This document shows positions 36,992-46,500 of a stretch of DNA of 64,000 nt, piece after piece; position 1 is the stretch's first letter, and each line of letters begins with the position of its first letter. Source of the stretch: JBAZLV01 sp041650055 (GTDB lineage: Bacteria; Nitrospirota; UBA9217). Position numbers and translations under genes: made by a program. The stretch lies in contig JBAZLV010000005.1 in assembly GCA_041650055.1 (NCBI GenBank), positions 1 to 64,000 of the forward strand, written 5' to 3'. The notes under the pieces are model-generated. The model saw only the letters and a program-made list of their open reading frames with translations, had not been told where the DNA came from and ran no database searches.

Positions 36992-37082
36992 TAGTTTCCG
37001 ACAAGAGGAATAAGCAATGAGATTTTAGTTCATCTTGTCTTGCTAAAGTATAAATTTAATTTAAAGGGGAGGAGGAATTAGA

Positions 37083-37658
37083 ATGGCAGAAATGTTAGAA
37101 ATACGGTGGCACGGAAGGGGTGGCCAGGGTACGGTCACTGCAGCCAAAGTGCTTGCGGATGCATGCCTGAGCGGTGGCCGCCAGGTGCAGGCATTTCCTG
37201 AATACGGACCTGAACGAGCAGGGGCTCCGCTTCGGGCTTACAACCGGATCAGTGAAAAAGTACTTCGGATGCATTGTCCTGTACTGAATCCGGGTGTGGT
37301 GGTGGTGGTGGATGCAACGCTTCTGGATGCAATGAATTGTGCTGAAGGTGCGCAGGATGACGCTATCTTTGTTGTAAATACCGCAAAAAATCCTAAAGAT
37401 ATTCGTGAAAAAATTAAGGCAAAGGCATCGCAAAAAGTATACACGGTTGATGCAACAAAAATTTCAGTCGAAACGATCGGAAGACCCATGCCGAATACAC
37501 CGATCCTTGGAGCAGTCACGAAAGCTTCGGCTGTTCTCGGTCTCGATGTGCTGGTGAATGAAGTAAAGGGAAGTTTCGGAAAAAAATTCTCTCAGAAAAT
37601 CATTGATGCAAATCTCACCGCAGTCAAGCGCGGTTATGAGGAGGTAAAGCAGGGATGA
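37083..37658 (+). CDS. porC: pyruvate:ferredoxin oxidoreductase, gamma subunit
   Basis: A 191-residue subunit of the four-part 2-oxoacid:ferredoxin oxidoreductase. The signature is EIRWHGRGGQGTVTAAKVLA, then VQAFPEYGPERAGAPLRAY and VVVVDATLLDA. GGGGAGGAGG precedes the ATG. First gene of porC-porD-porA-porB, whose spacing is 4-base overlaps or very short gaps up to porA. The complex joins CoA to pyruvate with ferredoxin reduction, or runs in the carboxylating direction. Confidence 0.94.
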   Translation: MAEMLEIRWHGRGGQGTVTAAKVLADACLSGGRQVQAFPEYGPERAGAPLRAYNRISEKVLRMHCPVLNPGVVVVVDATLLDAMNCAEGAQDDAIFVVNTAKNPKDIREKIKAKASQKVYTVDATKISVETIGRPMPNTPILGAVTKASAVLGLDVLVNEVKGSFGKKFSQKIIDANLTAVKRGYEEVKQG

Positions 37659-37948
37659 AACAGCTGAATTGGAAAGAACTGCCTCTTGCCGGAGTCGTTA
37701 AAGAAGCCGGTAATGCGGAAACATATCATACAGGTTCCTGGCGCTCATCAAAACCGCGATGGATTCCTGAGAATTGCATTCAATGCCTGTTTTGCTGGAT
37801 CTATTGTCCGGATACGGCAGTCAAAGTAAAAGATGAAAAAATGACCGGATTCGATTACGATCACTGCAAAGGCTGTGGAGTGTGTGCCTTGGAATGCCCC
37901 GGCAAAAAAGGCAGCAAAGCAATCGTGATGGAAGAGGAGGGCAAATAA
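37655..37948 (+). CDS. porD: pyruvate:ferredoxin oxidoreductase, delta (ferredoxin) subunit
   Basis: A 97-residue protein with two [4Fe-4S] motifs: CIQCLFCWIYCPD and CKGCGVCALECPGKKG (C-x2-C-x2-C-x3-C-P). The N-terminus is typical of the delta subunit (ELPLAGVVKEAGN, then YHTGSWRSSKPRW). It overlaps porC by four bases and is followed by porA after two bases. Confidence 0.94.
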   Translation: MKQLNWKELPLAGVVKEAGNAETYHTGSWRSSKPRWIPENCIQCLFCWIYCPDTAVKVKDEKMTGFDYDHCKGCGVCALECPGKKGSKAIVMEEEGK

Positions 37949-37950
37949 CC

Positions 37951-39144
37951 ATGGCCACAACAACGCAAAAAACCGTGGCGGTCACCGGCAACCATGCGGT
38001 TGCAGAGGCACTCCGCCAGTTAAATCCTGATGTCATGGCTGCATATCCTATCACCCCTTCAACGGAAATTATGCAGCAATACACAACGTTTGTATCAAAT
38101 GGCAAAGTAGACACAGAAATCGTTCTCGTGGAAAGCGAACACAGCGCCATGAGCGCCTGTATCGGCGCCTCAGCAGCAGGTGGCCGTGTTGCAACTGCAA
38201 CGAGCGCCCAGGGACTTGCCCTTATGTGGGAAATGCTTCATATCGCTTCCGGATACCGCCTTCCGATTCTTCTTGCCTGTGCAAACCGGGCGCTTTCAGC
38301 ACCGCTGAACATCCATGGCGATCATTCCGATGGCATGGGTGCACGGGACTGCGGCTGGATCCAGCTCTATTCCGAGAATGCCCAGGAAGCATACGATAAT
38401 ACGCTGATGTCATTTCGTATTGCGGAACACGCGGATGTCCGGCTTCCGATCATGGTCGGCATGGACGGGTTCATCACCAGCCACTCGATCGAAAGCATGC
38501 AGTATCTTCCGGATGATGTGGTGAAAAAGTTCGTTGGCGAATACAAGGCAATGGAACCGCTTCTCGATCTCGATCATCCCAAGAGTCTTGGCGCTCTCGT
38601 GTTGACGGATTATTACATCGAGCATAAGCGTGCCGAACACGAAGCAATGCTCAAGGCAAAAAAAGTTATTCAGGATGTATCCGAAGAATTTGCGAAGATC
38701 AGCGGCAGAAAGTATGAATTGTTTGAATCCTACCGGCTTGAAGATGCTGAAGTGGTGCTTATTGCCTTGAGCTCGGCAGCAGGCACAGTGAAAGACGAAG
38801 TTGACAAGTATCGGAACAAAGGCGTAAAGGCCGGTCTCCTGAAGCCCCGAGTATTCAGACCGTTCCCCTACGAAGAAGTTGGCTTGGCGCTCAAAAATGC
38901 AAAAGCAGCTTGCGTTATGGATCGCGCGGATTCTTACGGTGGTTACGGCCCGCTCTTCATGGAAATTGCATCAGCGCTCGCTCCGTATCGTCAGGGCGGC
39001 CCGGTGTTGTTTAACAAAATTTACGGCCTGGGCGGAAGAGATTTGATGCCGCATGACATTGATCAGGTGATCGATGAGACAATCGAGGTTGCTAAATCTG
39101 GTAAGGCCAAGATTCTCAAAGACTATATGACAATTCGAAATTAA
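37951..39144 (+). CDS. porA: pyruvate:ferredoxin oxidoreductase, alpha subunit
   Basis: A 397-residue subunit with the pyrimidine-domain start GNHAVAEALRQLNPDVMAAY PITPSTEIM. It has ESEHSAMSACIGASAAGGRV and LHIASGYRLPILLACANRAL, and ends with the domain III segment YGGYGPLFMEIASAL. GAGGAGG precedes ATG 37951. An in-frame upstream start lies inside porD and is rejected. The name 'pyruvate' rests on the PorA-like PITPSTE signature; other 2-oxoacids are less likely but possible. Confidence 0.93.
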   Translation: MATTTQKTVAVTGNHAVAEALRQLNPDVMAAYPITPSTEIMQQYTTFVSNGKVDTEIVLVESEHSAMSACIGASAAGGRVATATSAQGLALMWEMLHIASGYRLPILLACANRALSAPLNIHGDHSDGMGARDCGWIQLYSENAQEAYDNTLMSFRIAEHADVRLPIMVGMDGFITSHSIESMQYLPDDVVKKFVGEYKAMEPLLDLDHPKSLGALVLTDYYIEHKRAEHEAMLKAKKVIQDVSEEFAKISGRKYELFESYRLEDAEVVLIALSSAAGTVKDEVDKYRNKGVKAGLLKPRVFRPFPYEEVGLALKNAKAACVMDRADSYGGYGPLFMEIASALAPYRQGGPVLFNKIYGLGGRDLMPHDIDQVIDETIEVAKSGKAKILKDYMTIRN

Positions 39145-39196
39145 TTCTTGAAGCGGGGGATATTACTCCAGCTTCAGAATCTAAGGAGATATTATT

Positions 39197-40156
39197 ATGA
39201 GCACAACGACACAGGAAACACCCCTGACGTTAAAAGCGCTTTCAAGAAAACAGGAAACGTTTACGAGCGGCCACCGGATGTGCGCCGGCTGCGGCGCTCC
39301 GACTATTGTCCGGCAGATTATGCTGGCAATTGACGAACCCGTTGTCGTGGCAAATGCCACGGGTTGTCTCGAAGTTTCAACCTGTATCTATCCCTATACA
39401 GCATGGAAAACGCCTTGGATGCACAGCGCGTTTGAAAATGCTGCAGCGACTGCTTCAGGAATGGAAGCAATGTACCGGTCGCTCAAAAAACAAGGCAAAT
39501 ACAAAAAGAACTTGAAGTTCATTGCATTCGGCGGCGATGGCGGTACCTACGACATCGGTCTCCAGTCTCTCTCAGGTGCCATGGAGCGCGGTGATCAGCT
39601 TCTGTACATCTGCTATGACAACGGCGCATACATGAATACCGGTATTCAACGGTCAAGCGCGACCCCTCCGGGCGCAGACACCACAACCTGTCCGGTTGGT
39701 TCTGTGAATCCTGGAAAGCAGCAGCGCCGGAAAGATTTGACCCGCATCATGGCTGCTCATGGAGCATATGCAGCCCAGGCATCGCCAAGCAACTGGAAAG
39801 ACCTGATGACCAAGGTCAGAAAAGCACTCGCGACGAATGGCCCGGCCTATATCGGTGTTATTTCTCCCTGCAACCGCGGATGGAGAACCCAGCTGAATGA
39901 CTCGATCCAGATGACACGGCTTGCGGTTGATACCTGTTATTGGCCTTTGTACGAAGTGGAAAATGGCGGAAAAACATGGACTATCACCTACGATCCCAAA
40001 GATAAGAAAAAACCTGTTGTGGAATTTTTGAAACCGCAGGGTCGGTTCAAAAACATGTTTGCACCAGGTAATGAAAAAATGCTTGAGAACTTCCAGAAAA
40101 TGGTTGATGAAGACTGGGAAAGCCTTAAAAAGCTGGAAGAAATGTCAAAACGATAA
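39197..40156 (+). CDS. porB: pyruvate:ferredoxin oxidoreductase, beta subunit
   Basis: The TPP-binding subunit, 319 residues. It has N-terminal cluster cysteines (SGHRMCAGCGAPTIVRQIML), TGCLEVSTCIYPYTAW, and the TPP motif GDGGTYDIGLQSLSGAMERG with YDNGAYMNTGIQRSSATPPG. A later conserved cysteine occurs in ISPCNRGWR. It ends with a strong terminator after 27 bp, closing the operon. Confidence 0.95.
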   Translation: MSTTTQETPLTLKALSRKQETFTSGHRMCAGCGAPTIVRQIMLAIDEPVVVANATGCLEVSTCIYPYTAWKTPWMHSAFENAAATASGMEAMYRSLKKQGKYKKNLKFIAFGGDGGTYDIGLQSLSGAMERGDQLLYICYDNGAYMNTGIQRSSATPPGADTTTCPVGSVNPGKQQRRKDLTRIMAAHGAYAAQASPSNWKDLMTKVRKALATNGPAYIGVISPCNRGWRTQLNDSIQMTRLAVDTCYWPLYEVENGGKTWTITYDPKDKKKPVVEFLKPQGRFKNMFAPGNEKMLENFQKMVDEDWESLKKLEEMSKR

Positions 40157-40182
40157 TCATTATAAATCGTATGTCCTTTCAG

Positions 40183-40212
40183 GCCGGGTGATCAATTCAC
40201 CCGGCTTTTTTT
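40183..40212 (+). terminator. rho-independent terminator after porB
   Basis: GCCGGGTGA (40183-40191) and TCACCCGGC (40197-40205) form a perfect 9-bp stem with a 5-base loop, followed by seven T. Confidence 0.95.
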
Positions 40213-40315
40213 CGTTATGCTATGATAAAATAACGCTTGAAATCTCATAGGCAGTATGGTTTAATGAGCCGGAAGAGCGAATTATTTGTATTTTTGAACA
40301 AGGAGATGCAAAAAC

Positions 40316-40810
40316 ATGCTGGGTTCTGACTTGGTAATGTATGAAGAGGAGTTTAAACAGATCGACGCAGAACTTCAGCGGCTTTTGCAGCAGGCCAACG
40401 CAAAGGTTGTCTTTCTCGTGGACAAGAACGGACAGCTCATTGCTGCAACTGGTGAGACAGAGAACCTTGATACCACATCTCTGGCATCGCTTACCGCTGG
40501 CAATATTGCGGCAACCGGCGGGATGGCCAAACTCCTTGGAGAAAAGGAATTCTCAATCCTCTTCCATGAAGGCCAGCGCGATAATATTCATATCTCTATT
40601 ATAAGTCAGCGGGTCATTCTGGTAGTGATTTTTGATCAACGTTCATCCCTTGGACTGGTAAGGCTTCGAGTGAAAAAAAGCACTGAAACGCTTGGAAATA
40701 TATTCAACCAGCTTCTCCAGAAAGTTGAACACGAAAAAGTGTCCGGCAAGAGAGAGGAATCTCCCTTCGCTGAAATAACAGACGAAGATATTGATAAACT
40801 CTTCGGTTAA
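40316..40810 (+). CDS. mglB: MglB-like Roadblock/LC7 GTPase-activating protein
   Basis: A 164-residue Roadblock/LC7 protein very close to Myxococcus MglB: LVMYEEEFKQIDAELQRL, NAKVVFLVDKNGQLIAATG, DTTSLASLTAGNIAATGGMA and a C-terminal SPFAEITDEDIDKLFG. MglB is the GAP for MglA and sets the lagging pole. AAGGAGA precedes the ATG; mglA follows after 47 bp. The 'LASLTAGN' switch region is intact. Confidence 0.94.
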   Translation: MLGSDLVMYEEEFKQIDAELQRLLQQANAKVVFLVDKNGQLIAATGETENLDTTSLASLTAGNIAATGGMAKLLGEKEFSILFHEGQRDNIHISIISQRVILVVIFDQRSSLGLVRLRVKKSTETLGNIFNQLLQKVEHEKVSGKREESPFAEITDEDIDKLFG

Positions 40811-40857
40811 GTCTCGCACATTTTCCCCGGCCTGTTAAAGGAGATAGAGTACGATCC

Positions 40858-41451
40858 ATGTCCTTTATCAATTATTCGTCAAGAGAAATTAATTGCAAAA
40901 TCGTTTTCTACGGTCCTGGATTGTGTGGCAAGACGACCAACCTGCAATGGATCTACAAAAAAACAAACCCTGACAGCAAAGGGAAAATGATTTCTCTTGC
41001 AACCGAGACCGAGCGGACATTGTTCTTCGATTTTCTTCCGCTTGCGCTTGGTGAAATACGCGGTTTCAAGACCCGGTTTCATTTGTATACGGTACCCGGC
41101 CAGGTATTTTACGATGCGAGCAGAAAGCTCATTCTCAAAGGTGTTGATGGGGTGGTCTTCGTTGCAGATTCGCAGATTGAGCGGATAGAAGCAAATATCG
41201 AAAGCATGGAAAATCTGCGGGTGAACCTTGCCGAACAGGGCTATGAACTCGAGAAAATTCCTTTTGTCGTTCAATATAACAAACGAGATCTCCCAAACAT
41301 TGTGCCGTCATCAGAATTGCGGTGTGCATTGAACCCACGGAATGTTCCCGATTTTGACGCGGTAGCAACCGAGGGAACCGGCGTTTTTGACACGCTTAAA
41401 TCCATAGCAAAACTCGTTATTATGGAGCTTAAAAAAGGACATGAAGCATGA
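40858..41451 (+). CDS. mglA: MglA-type Ras-like GTPase
   Basis: A 197-residue small GTPase almost co-linear with Myxococcus MglA. The start is SFINYSSREINCKIVFYGPG, the P-loop GPGLCGKTTNL, the switch region TLFFDFLPL, TVPGQVFYDASRKLILKGVD, the NKRD specificity motif in VQYNKRDLPN, and ATEGTGVFDTLKSIAKLV. It controls front-rear polarity and motility in Myxococcus; relatives occur in non-motile bacteria too. AAGGAGA lies upstream. The gene pair order mglB-mglA is the same as in Myxococcus. Confidence 0.95.
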   Translation: MSFINYSSREINCKIVFYGPGLCGKTTNLQWIYKKTNPDSKGKMISLATETERTLFFDFLPLALGEIRGFKTRFHLYTVPGQVFYDASRKLILKGVDGVVFVADSQIERIEANIESMENLRVNLAEQGYELEKIPFVVQYNKRDLPNIVPSSELRCALNPRNVPDFDAVATEGTGVFDTLKSIAKLVIMELKKGHEA

Positions 41452-41559
41452 TAGAATTCTCCAAACAGAATGAGAACTTTTCTTGACACATGAGGGTTGG
41501 GTATGGTATGAATATCACTCTGCATAAGTCGGAGACGTTGACGTCATGACACAACAAAT

Positions 41560-41635
<76 letters not shown>

Positions 41636-41640
41636 GATTT

Positions 41641-41670
41641 AAAAAGCCAGGGAATTTCCCCTGGCTTTTT
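41641..41670 (+). terminator. terminator after tRNA-Asn
   Basis: AAAAAGCCAGGG and CCCTGGCTTTTT form a perfect 12-bp dyad with a T run, active in either direction. Confidence 0.93.
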
Positions 41671-41880
41671 ACATGCTTATTATGCGCTATACGGTCTATA
41701 TCCTTTGAGCTGCCAACCGGCGTTGAAAAAATCACCTGACGCCAAGGAAACATACATCAAAAGTTCTGCCGCTATACTATAATCAATACTATGACAGCAG
41801 CTTCGCTGCATTCAATCATACACAATAATTAATCTTCTTAGTAGTTGTGCTTACCATGGATAATCCAGGAGGATTCGTGT

Positions 41881-42546
41881 ATGCATAACTTTTTTTTAAA
41901 AATTCTTTCGATACTTCTTTTACCCCTATTTTTCGGATGTGCTCTCCTTTCAACCGGTGATAGAATCGCAAAAAGCATGTATACCACTGAGGAATTTCAT
42001 GTTGCCGGCAAAGGGAAAACAAGCCACATGCATTGCACATCTGCATTCAGTAAAAAAGGAATTCTCATTGTTCTTGATGGCACTGAAACCTACGGCAAGG
42101 CTCTTGCAAAAATCTCATTTTACAATCCCCATGCAAATATTTTAATAACAACATCGTACGAGACTCGAACTACATTCAACCATCATTCCTGTTCTCTGAA
42201 TCCTCCTTCAGCACGGGACACTGTTGACAGAATCTCATTTCATATTTTGACAGATGATGCAAAAAAAGAACAATTGAAATATATTCTTTCAAAAAACGCG
42301 AGCAAAGATGATGTCTTCAAAGCGATAACAAGCACGGATCATCCGTTTCTTATGCAAAACATGGTCAAAAAACAGAAGGATTGGGAATTAGTTACCATGC
42401 ATACGAAAACAGGCGCCCTCATTCTTGAGATAGTAAGCAAAAAAATTTCTTTTACTCCGCAAAACAATTTAGAGCCATTCTTGTTTCCCTATACCGGAAC
42501 ATTCGGAAGATTGCTGAATGAAATGGTTTCTCTTCAGACATATTGA
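41881..42546 (+). CDS. lipoprotein of unknown function
   Basis: A 221-residue predicted lipoprotein. A 19-residue signal (ILSILLLPLFFGC) ends in a lipobox cysteine near residue 20. The mature part is hydrophilic with no family I recognise; it has a cluster of histidine and cysteine near residue 100 (TTFNHHSCSLNPPSARD). ATG 41881 is preferred over the upstream in-frame ATG 41845, because AGGAGG lies 8 bases ahead and the signal starts there. A second exported protein follows after 27 bp, so the two probably form an operon. Confidence 0.75.
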   Translation: MHNFFLKILSILLLPLFFGCALLSTGDRIAKSMYTTEEFHVAGKGKTSHMHCTSAFSKKGILIVLDGTETYGKALAKISFYNPHANILITTSYETRTTFNHHSCSLNPPSARDTVDRISFHILTDDAKKEQLKYILSKNASKDDVFKAITSTDHPFLMQNMVKKQKDWELVTMHTKTGALILEIVSKKISFTPQNNLEPFLFPYTGTFGRLLNEMVSLQTY

Positions 42547-42573
42547 AATTCATGGAAAGGACAGGTTATAACT

Positions 42574-43179
42574 ATGCAAAGAACTTGCTACGTTCTCATA
42601 TTTATAACAATGTATTCCTGGGTCGCACAGGCGGAAGATTTTTCTGCTATGGGAAAACAACTGAAGAAAGAAAGGGAGGCTATCGAAAAAAAACACTCAC
42701 AAGAAGCATATCTTAAATCAGAATTGAAAAAAAGCGACAAAATGGAAAAAAGAAAAACCAGTAAAAAAGCACGCTTGCAACATAACATCATGGAGAGTGA
42801 GCAGAAAAAAAACATCAATGCAACAAATCAAAAGATCCAATTTTGCTCTGATACCTGGATCGCCTATAAAGGATTTGATGGTGAAACAGACGATGTGACC
42901 TGTGCAGCGGATTGCAACGCATCCGCATGTACTGTGGAGGAATTACATCGTGATGGATGGGTTATTAAGACCGCAAATCCCAAGGAGCTCATAATCCGCA
43001 AAAGCACTGAGGTTGGAGGTCAAAAAAGCAGGGTATCCCAGACCTTATGTGATTTGCTCCATAATTGTTATCAAGACAAGGATGGATATTTTCAGTGGCA
43101 GATAAAGCCGAAATATATAGGATGTAAATGTACGGGAAACGAATTTGTTTTAGAGCGAGATTCAAGTCATGGCCAGTAG
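42574..43179 (+). CDS. exported Lys/Cys-rich protein of unknown function
   Basis: 201 residues. The signal peptide MQRTCYVLIFITMYSWVAQA probably ends at AQA. A highly charged Lys/Glu helical segment follows (residues ~25-90). The C-terminal part has nine or more cysteines (FCSDTWIAYKG, CAADCNASACTVEEL, LCDLLHNCYQD, GCKCTGNEF), which suggests a disulphide-stabilised domain. I do not recognise the family. The 3' end overlaps the convergent GIY-YIG gene by 13 bp. Confidence 0.75.
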   Translation: MQRTCYVLIFITMYSWVAQAEDFSAMGKQLKKEREAIEKKHSQEAYLKSELKKSDKMEKRKTSKKARLQHNIMESEQKKNINATNQKIQFCSDTWIAYKGFDGETDDVTCAADCNASACTVEELHRDGWVIKTANPKELIIRKSTEVGGQKSRVSQTLCDLLHNCYQDKDGYFQWQIKPKYIGCKCTGNEFVLERDSSHGQ

Positions 43180-43460
43180 CGTACGAATTTGTGGTTTGTT
43201 TTTATATACTCCTCTTTCTTGCTTCGATTCAGCCGCTTTATAGCGTACTCTTTTTTTAACGCCTCTGATTTGTTTTTGCACGATTCGCAAAAAATCATTC
43301 GTATGGGCAATCTGCTTCTCGTGTAGCGAGACCCGGTTCCTGCATTGTGTTGACAAACGCGACGGTCAGGATCCGTTGTTATTCCGGTATAGAATGTTTG
43401 GTCGCGGCATTGGAGGATATATAGATACCAATGAGGTTTTTTTGTTGATTTTGTTATCAT
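43167..43460 (-). CDS. GIY-YIG domain protein (YhbQ/UPF0213-like)
   Basis: 97 residues with the GIY-YIG core: WYLYILQCRDQTFYTGITTD (the two motifs are YIL and YTG), the catalytic arginine in DPDRRVCQHN, and the glutamate in KSEALKKEYAIKRLNRSKKE. These stand-alone domains are putative structure-specific nucleases of uncertain role. ATG 43460 gives the family N-terminus; a longer in-frame start adds a hydrophobic stretch that is unlikely. The gene is convergent with the preceding exported protein and divergent from mfd. Confidence 0.88.
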   Translation of the reverse strand: MITKSTKKPHWYLYILQCRDQTFYTGITTDPDRRVCQHNAGTGSRYTRSRLPIRMIFCESCKNKSEALKKEYAIKRLNRSKKEEYIKTNHKFVRYWP

Positions 43461-43559
43461 CAAAACGATTGTAAACCAAAAAATCCATCTTATCAAGAAG
43501 ACATGCTCTCTTTCAGATAATTGAATTAGGTGGAATGCTGTGTTATAGTGTTTTTACTC

Positions 43560-46500
43560 ATGAAGAATCTGCAAGACCTTATTTCTCCGATACTACAGGC
43601 TCTTGAGGGAAAGAAAAGCGTAGAAATCAGTGAGCTCTGGGGAGCTACCAAGGCTCTTTTTTTATCCGAAATTCTCTCAGAAACACATCGGCCCATTATT
43701 GTCCTTACTGCAACTGACGCAGAAGCGTCTGCCGTTCTCAATGATCTTCGTTTTTTCCGAACACACCAGCCTTTCTTCAAATCCGAAATAGATCAGAATA
43801 AAATTCTTTTTCCAGAACCTGTACTTTTTCCTGCATGGGATATTCTTCCTTTTGAAGCGGATTCGCCGGACAGCCGCACCGTCGGCGAACGCATGGCTTT
43901 TCTGTATCGATTGATCACCCAGCAAAATGGCATCTACGTTGTTCCTGCCAAGGCCTTGATGCAAAAACTGCTTCCTTGGGAAGTGTTTGTCAATTCCGTA
44001 AAGACCATAACCCAAACAACGCAGATAGATCCGGAAGAATTCATTCAGTTTCTTGTATCGAACGGGTATGAACAAGCATCGTTGGTAACGCGGGTAGGTG
44101 AATTCAGCAGACGCGGGGGTATCATTGATTTTTTTTCTCCCGAGCGTGAAAATCCCGTACGCCTGGAGCTGTTCGGAAGCTCAATCGAATCATTGCGTGA
44201 ATTTGATGCTGAAACCCAACGCTCTCTTCAAGAAATTCAAGAAGCGGTCATCCTGCCCGTGCGTGAACTTGTTTTAACTCCAGAACAAAAAGAACAACTT
44301 TCGGATCGTGGCATGGAAGCACCTCTCCTTGATCAGATCCGTCAGGGGATCATTCCGCCGGGAGCTGAATTTCTTGCTCCATTTTTTTATCCCTTGTCAA
44401 CGCTCTTCAACTATGTGCCTGAGAACAGTGTGTTTGTCTTGATCGAACCAGATGATGTAAGAAAAACCATTGATGGTTTTGTGATTGACATTGAAAAAGG
44501 ACGACGCGAGGAAATCGAAGAAGGCCGCGTTCTTCCTGAAATACCGGAACTGTACCTTGATTCACCCTCTATTGAAAATGAGCTCGGCACGTTTCAAAGA
44601 ATCGATCTACCGCTTCTCGGCAGCACTGCTGGATATAGGATGGACACCAAGTCATCGGCATGGCTCGGGATGAGACTGACCAAACCGCTCGAACAAGAGC
44701 AACCCAAAGGCAATCCTCTTCCCGGAAGCATGCCCGATCTTGTTGAAAAACTCAAACAACTGCGAAAAGAAAGCCGTATTCTTTTCGTGAGCGGAACGGA
44801 AGAGGCGGCTACACGACTCAAAAAATTTTTTATGGATTATGATCTGGGGATTACATCCGGAATTGCTTTTCCCGAGCAAGATTCCGGTCCTTGGCCGATT
44901 CTTCTTGCAACGGGGCGACTCTCGGAAGGGTTCTTCTGGCGCGATCTCGGGATCTCTGTTATTACCGAAGAAGAGATATTCGGGAAAAAAATTCATCGGC
45001 CTGCTCCGAAAAAATCCAAGATAACGCCCTTCCTTTCAACATTCAAAGAACTGAAACCCGGCGATTTTGTGGTTCATGCTGATTATGGTGTTGGCGAGTA
45101 TCAGGGTCTTACGCACATTAATATTGACAGTATAGAAACCGATTTTTTGACTCTACGATATGAGCCAGATGCGGTTCTTCATGTTCCTTTGTACAGTCTC
45201 GATAAGGTCCAGAAATACATTGGAGTTGAGGGAATTGCGCCGAAGCTTGACCGGCTCGGTGGCCAGGCGTGGACACGAACAAAAGAGAAAATTAAAAAAG
45301 ATATTCTTGAAATGGCACGGCAGCTCGTTGCAATCTACGCTGCACGGGAAGCAATGCAGCGCGTTCCTTTTTCATCGCCTGATAATCTGTATCGGGAATT
45401 TGAAGGAGCGTTTCCGTTTGAGGAAACTCCTGATCAGGAACACGCCATAGAAGAAGTGCTTTCAGATATGCAGCGGCCTCGGCCTATGGATCGGGTCGTT
45501 TGCGGAGACGTTGGCTACGGCAAAACCGAGGTTGCGCTTCGGGCAGCATTCAAGGCTGTAGAAGACGGATTTCAGGTGGCGGTGCTTGTCCCTACTACGC
45601 TCCTTGCTGATCAGCACTTTCGCACGTTTGCAGAGCGTTTTGGTCTTTTTTCCGTTACCGTTGACATGCTTTCCCGATTCCGGACAAAAGCAGAGCAGCA
45701 AAAAACACTTCGTGACCTTCAGCACGGCATAGTTGATGTGGTCATTGGCACGCATCGATTGCTCCAGAAAGATGTTGCATTCAAGAATCTCGGGCTTCTG
45801 ATCGTGGATGAAGAGCATAAATTCGGCGTGAGGCACAAAGAACGGATCAAGGAATTCAAAAATCTTGTTGATGTACTTACGCTTACTGCTACTCCGATTC
45901 CTCGTACGCTTCACATGTCTCTTGCGGGATTGCGCGATCTCTCGATCATCCAGACACCTCCGCTTGACCGGCAGTCGATTCAGGTGAGTCTTGCCCGCTT
46001 CGGAAAACGGGTGATTCGGGAAGCAATCATGCACGAGCTGAATCGCAAAGGGCAGGTGTTTTTTGTTCATAACCGGGTGCAGGATATTGACCGCATGGCA
46101 GCGTTTGTCAGAAGTCTTGTTCCGGAAGCCACTATCGGGGTTGCGCACGGCCAGATGCATGAACATAATATCGAAGACGTTATGTCAAAATTTCTGAGCG
46201 GCTCTTTGAATGTTCTGGTTACTACCACAATTATTGAATCCGGGATCGATATCCCAACTGCCAATACCATCATCATTAACCGGGCGGATCGATTTGGGCT
46301 TGCTGATTTGTATCAAATTAAAGGCCGGGTCGGACGGAGTAGAGAAAAAGCATACGCCTATCTTTTGATTCCTGCTGAAGAGCAGCTTTCAGATATTGCG
46401 CGAAAGCGACTGCGCGCGATCCAGGAACTTTCAGAACTCGGCGCAGGATTTCAGATTGCAGCCCAAGATCTGGAAACTCGCGGGGCAGGCAACCTTCTGG

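Noticed and set aside
43530..43559. GTG start for mfd
   Set aside because: It adds ten hydrophobic residues not typical of Mfd; ATG 43560 matches the family N-terminus.
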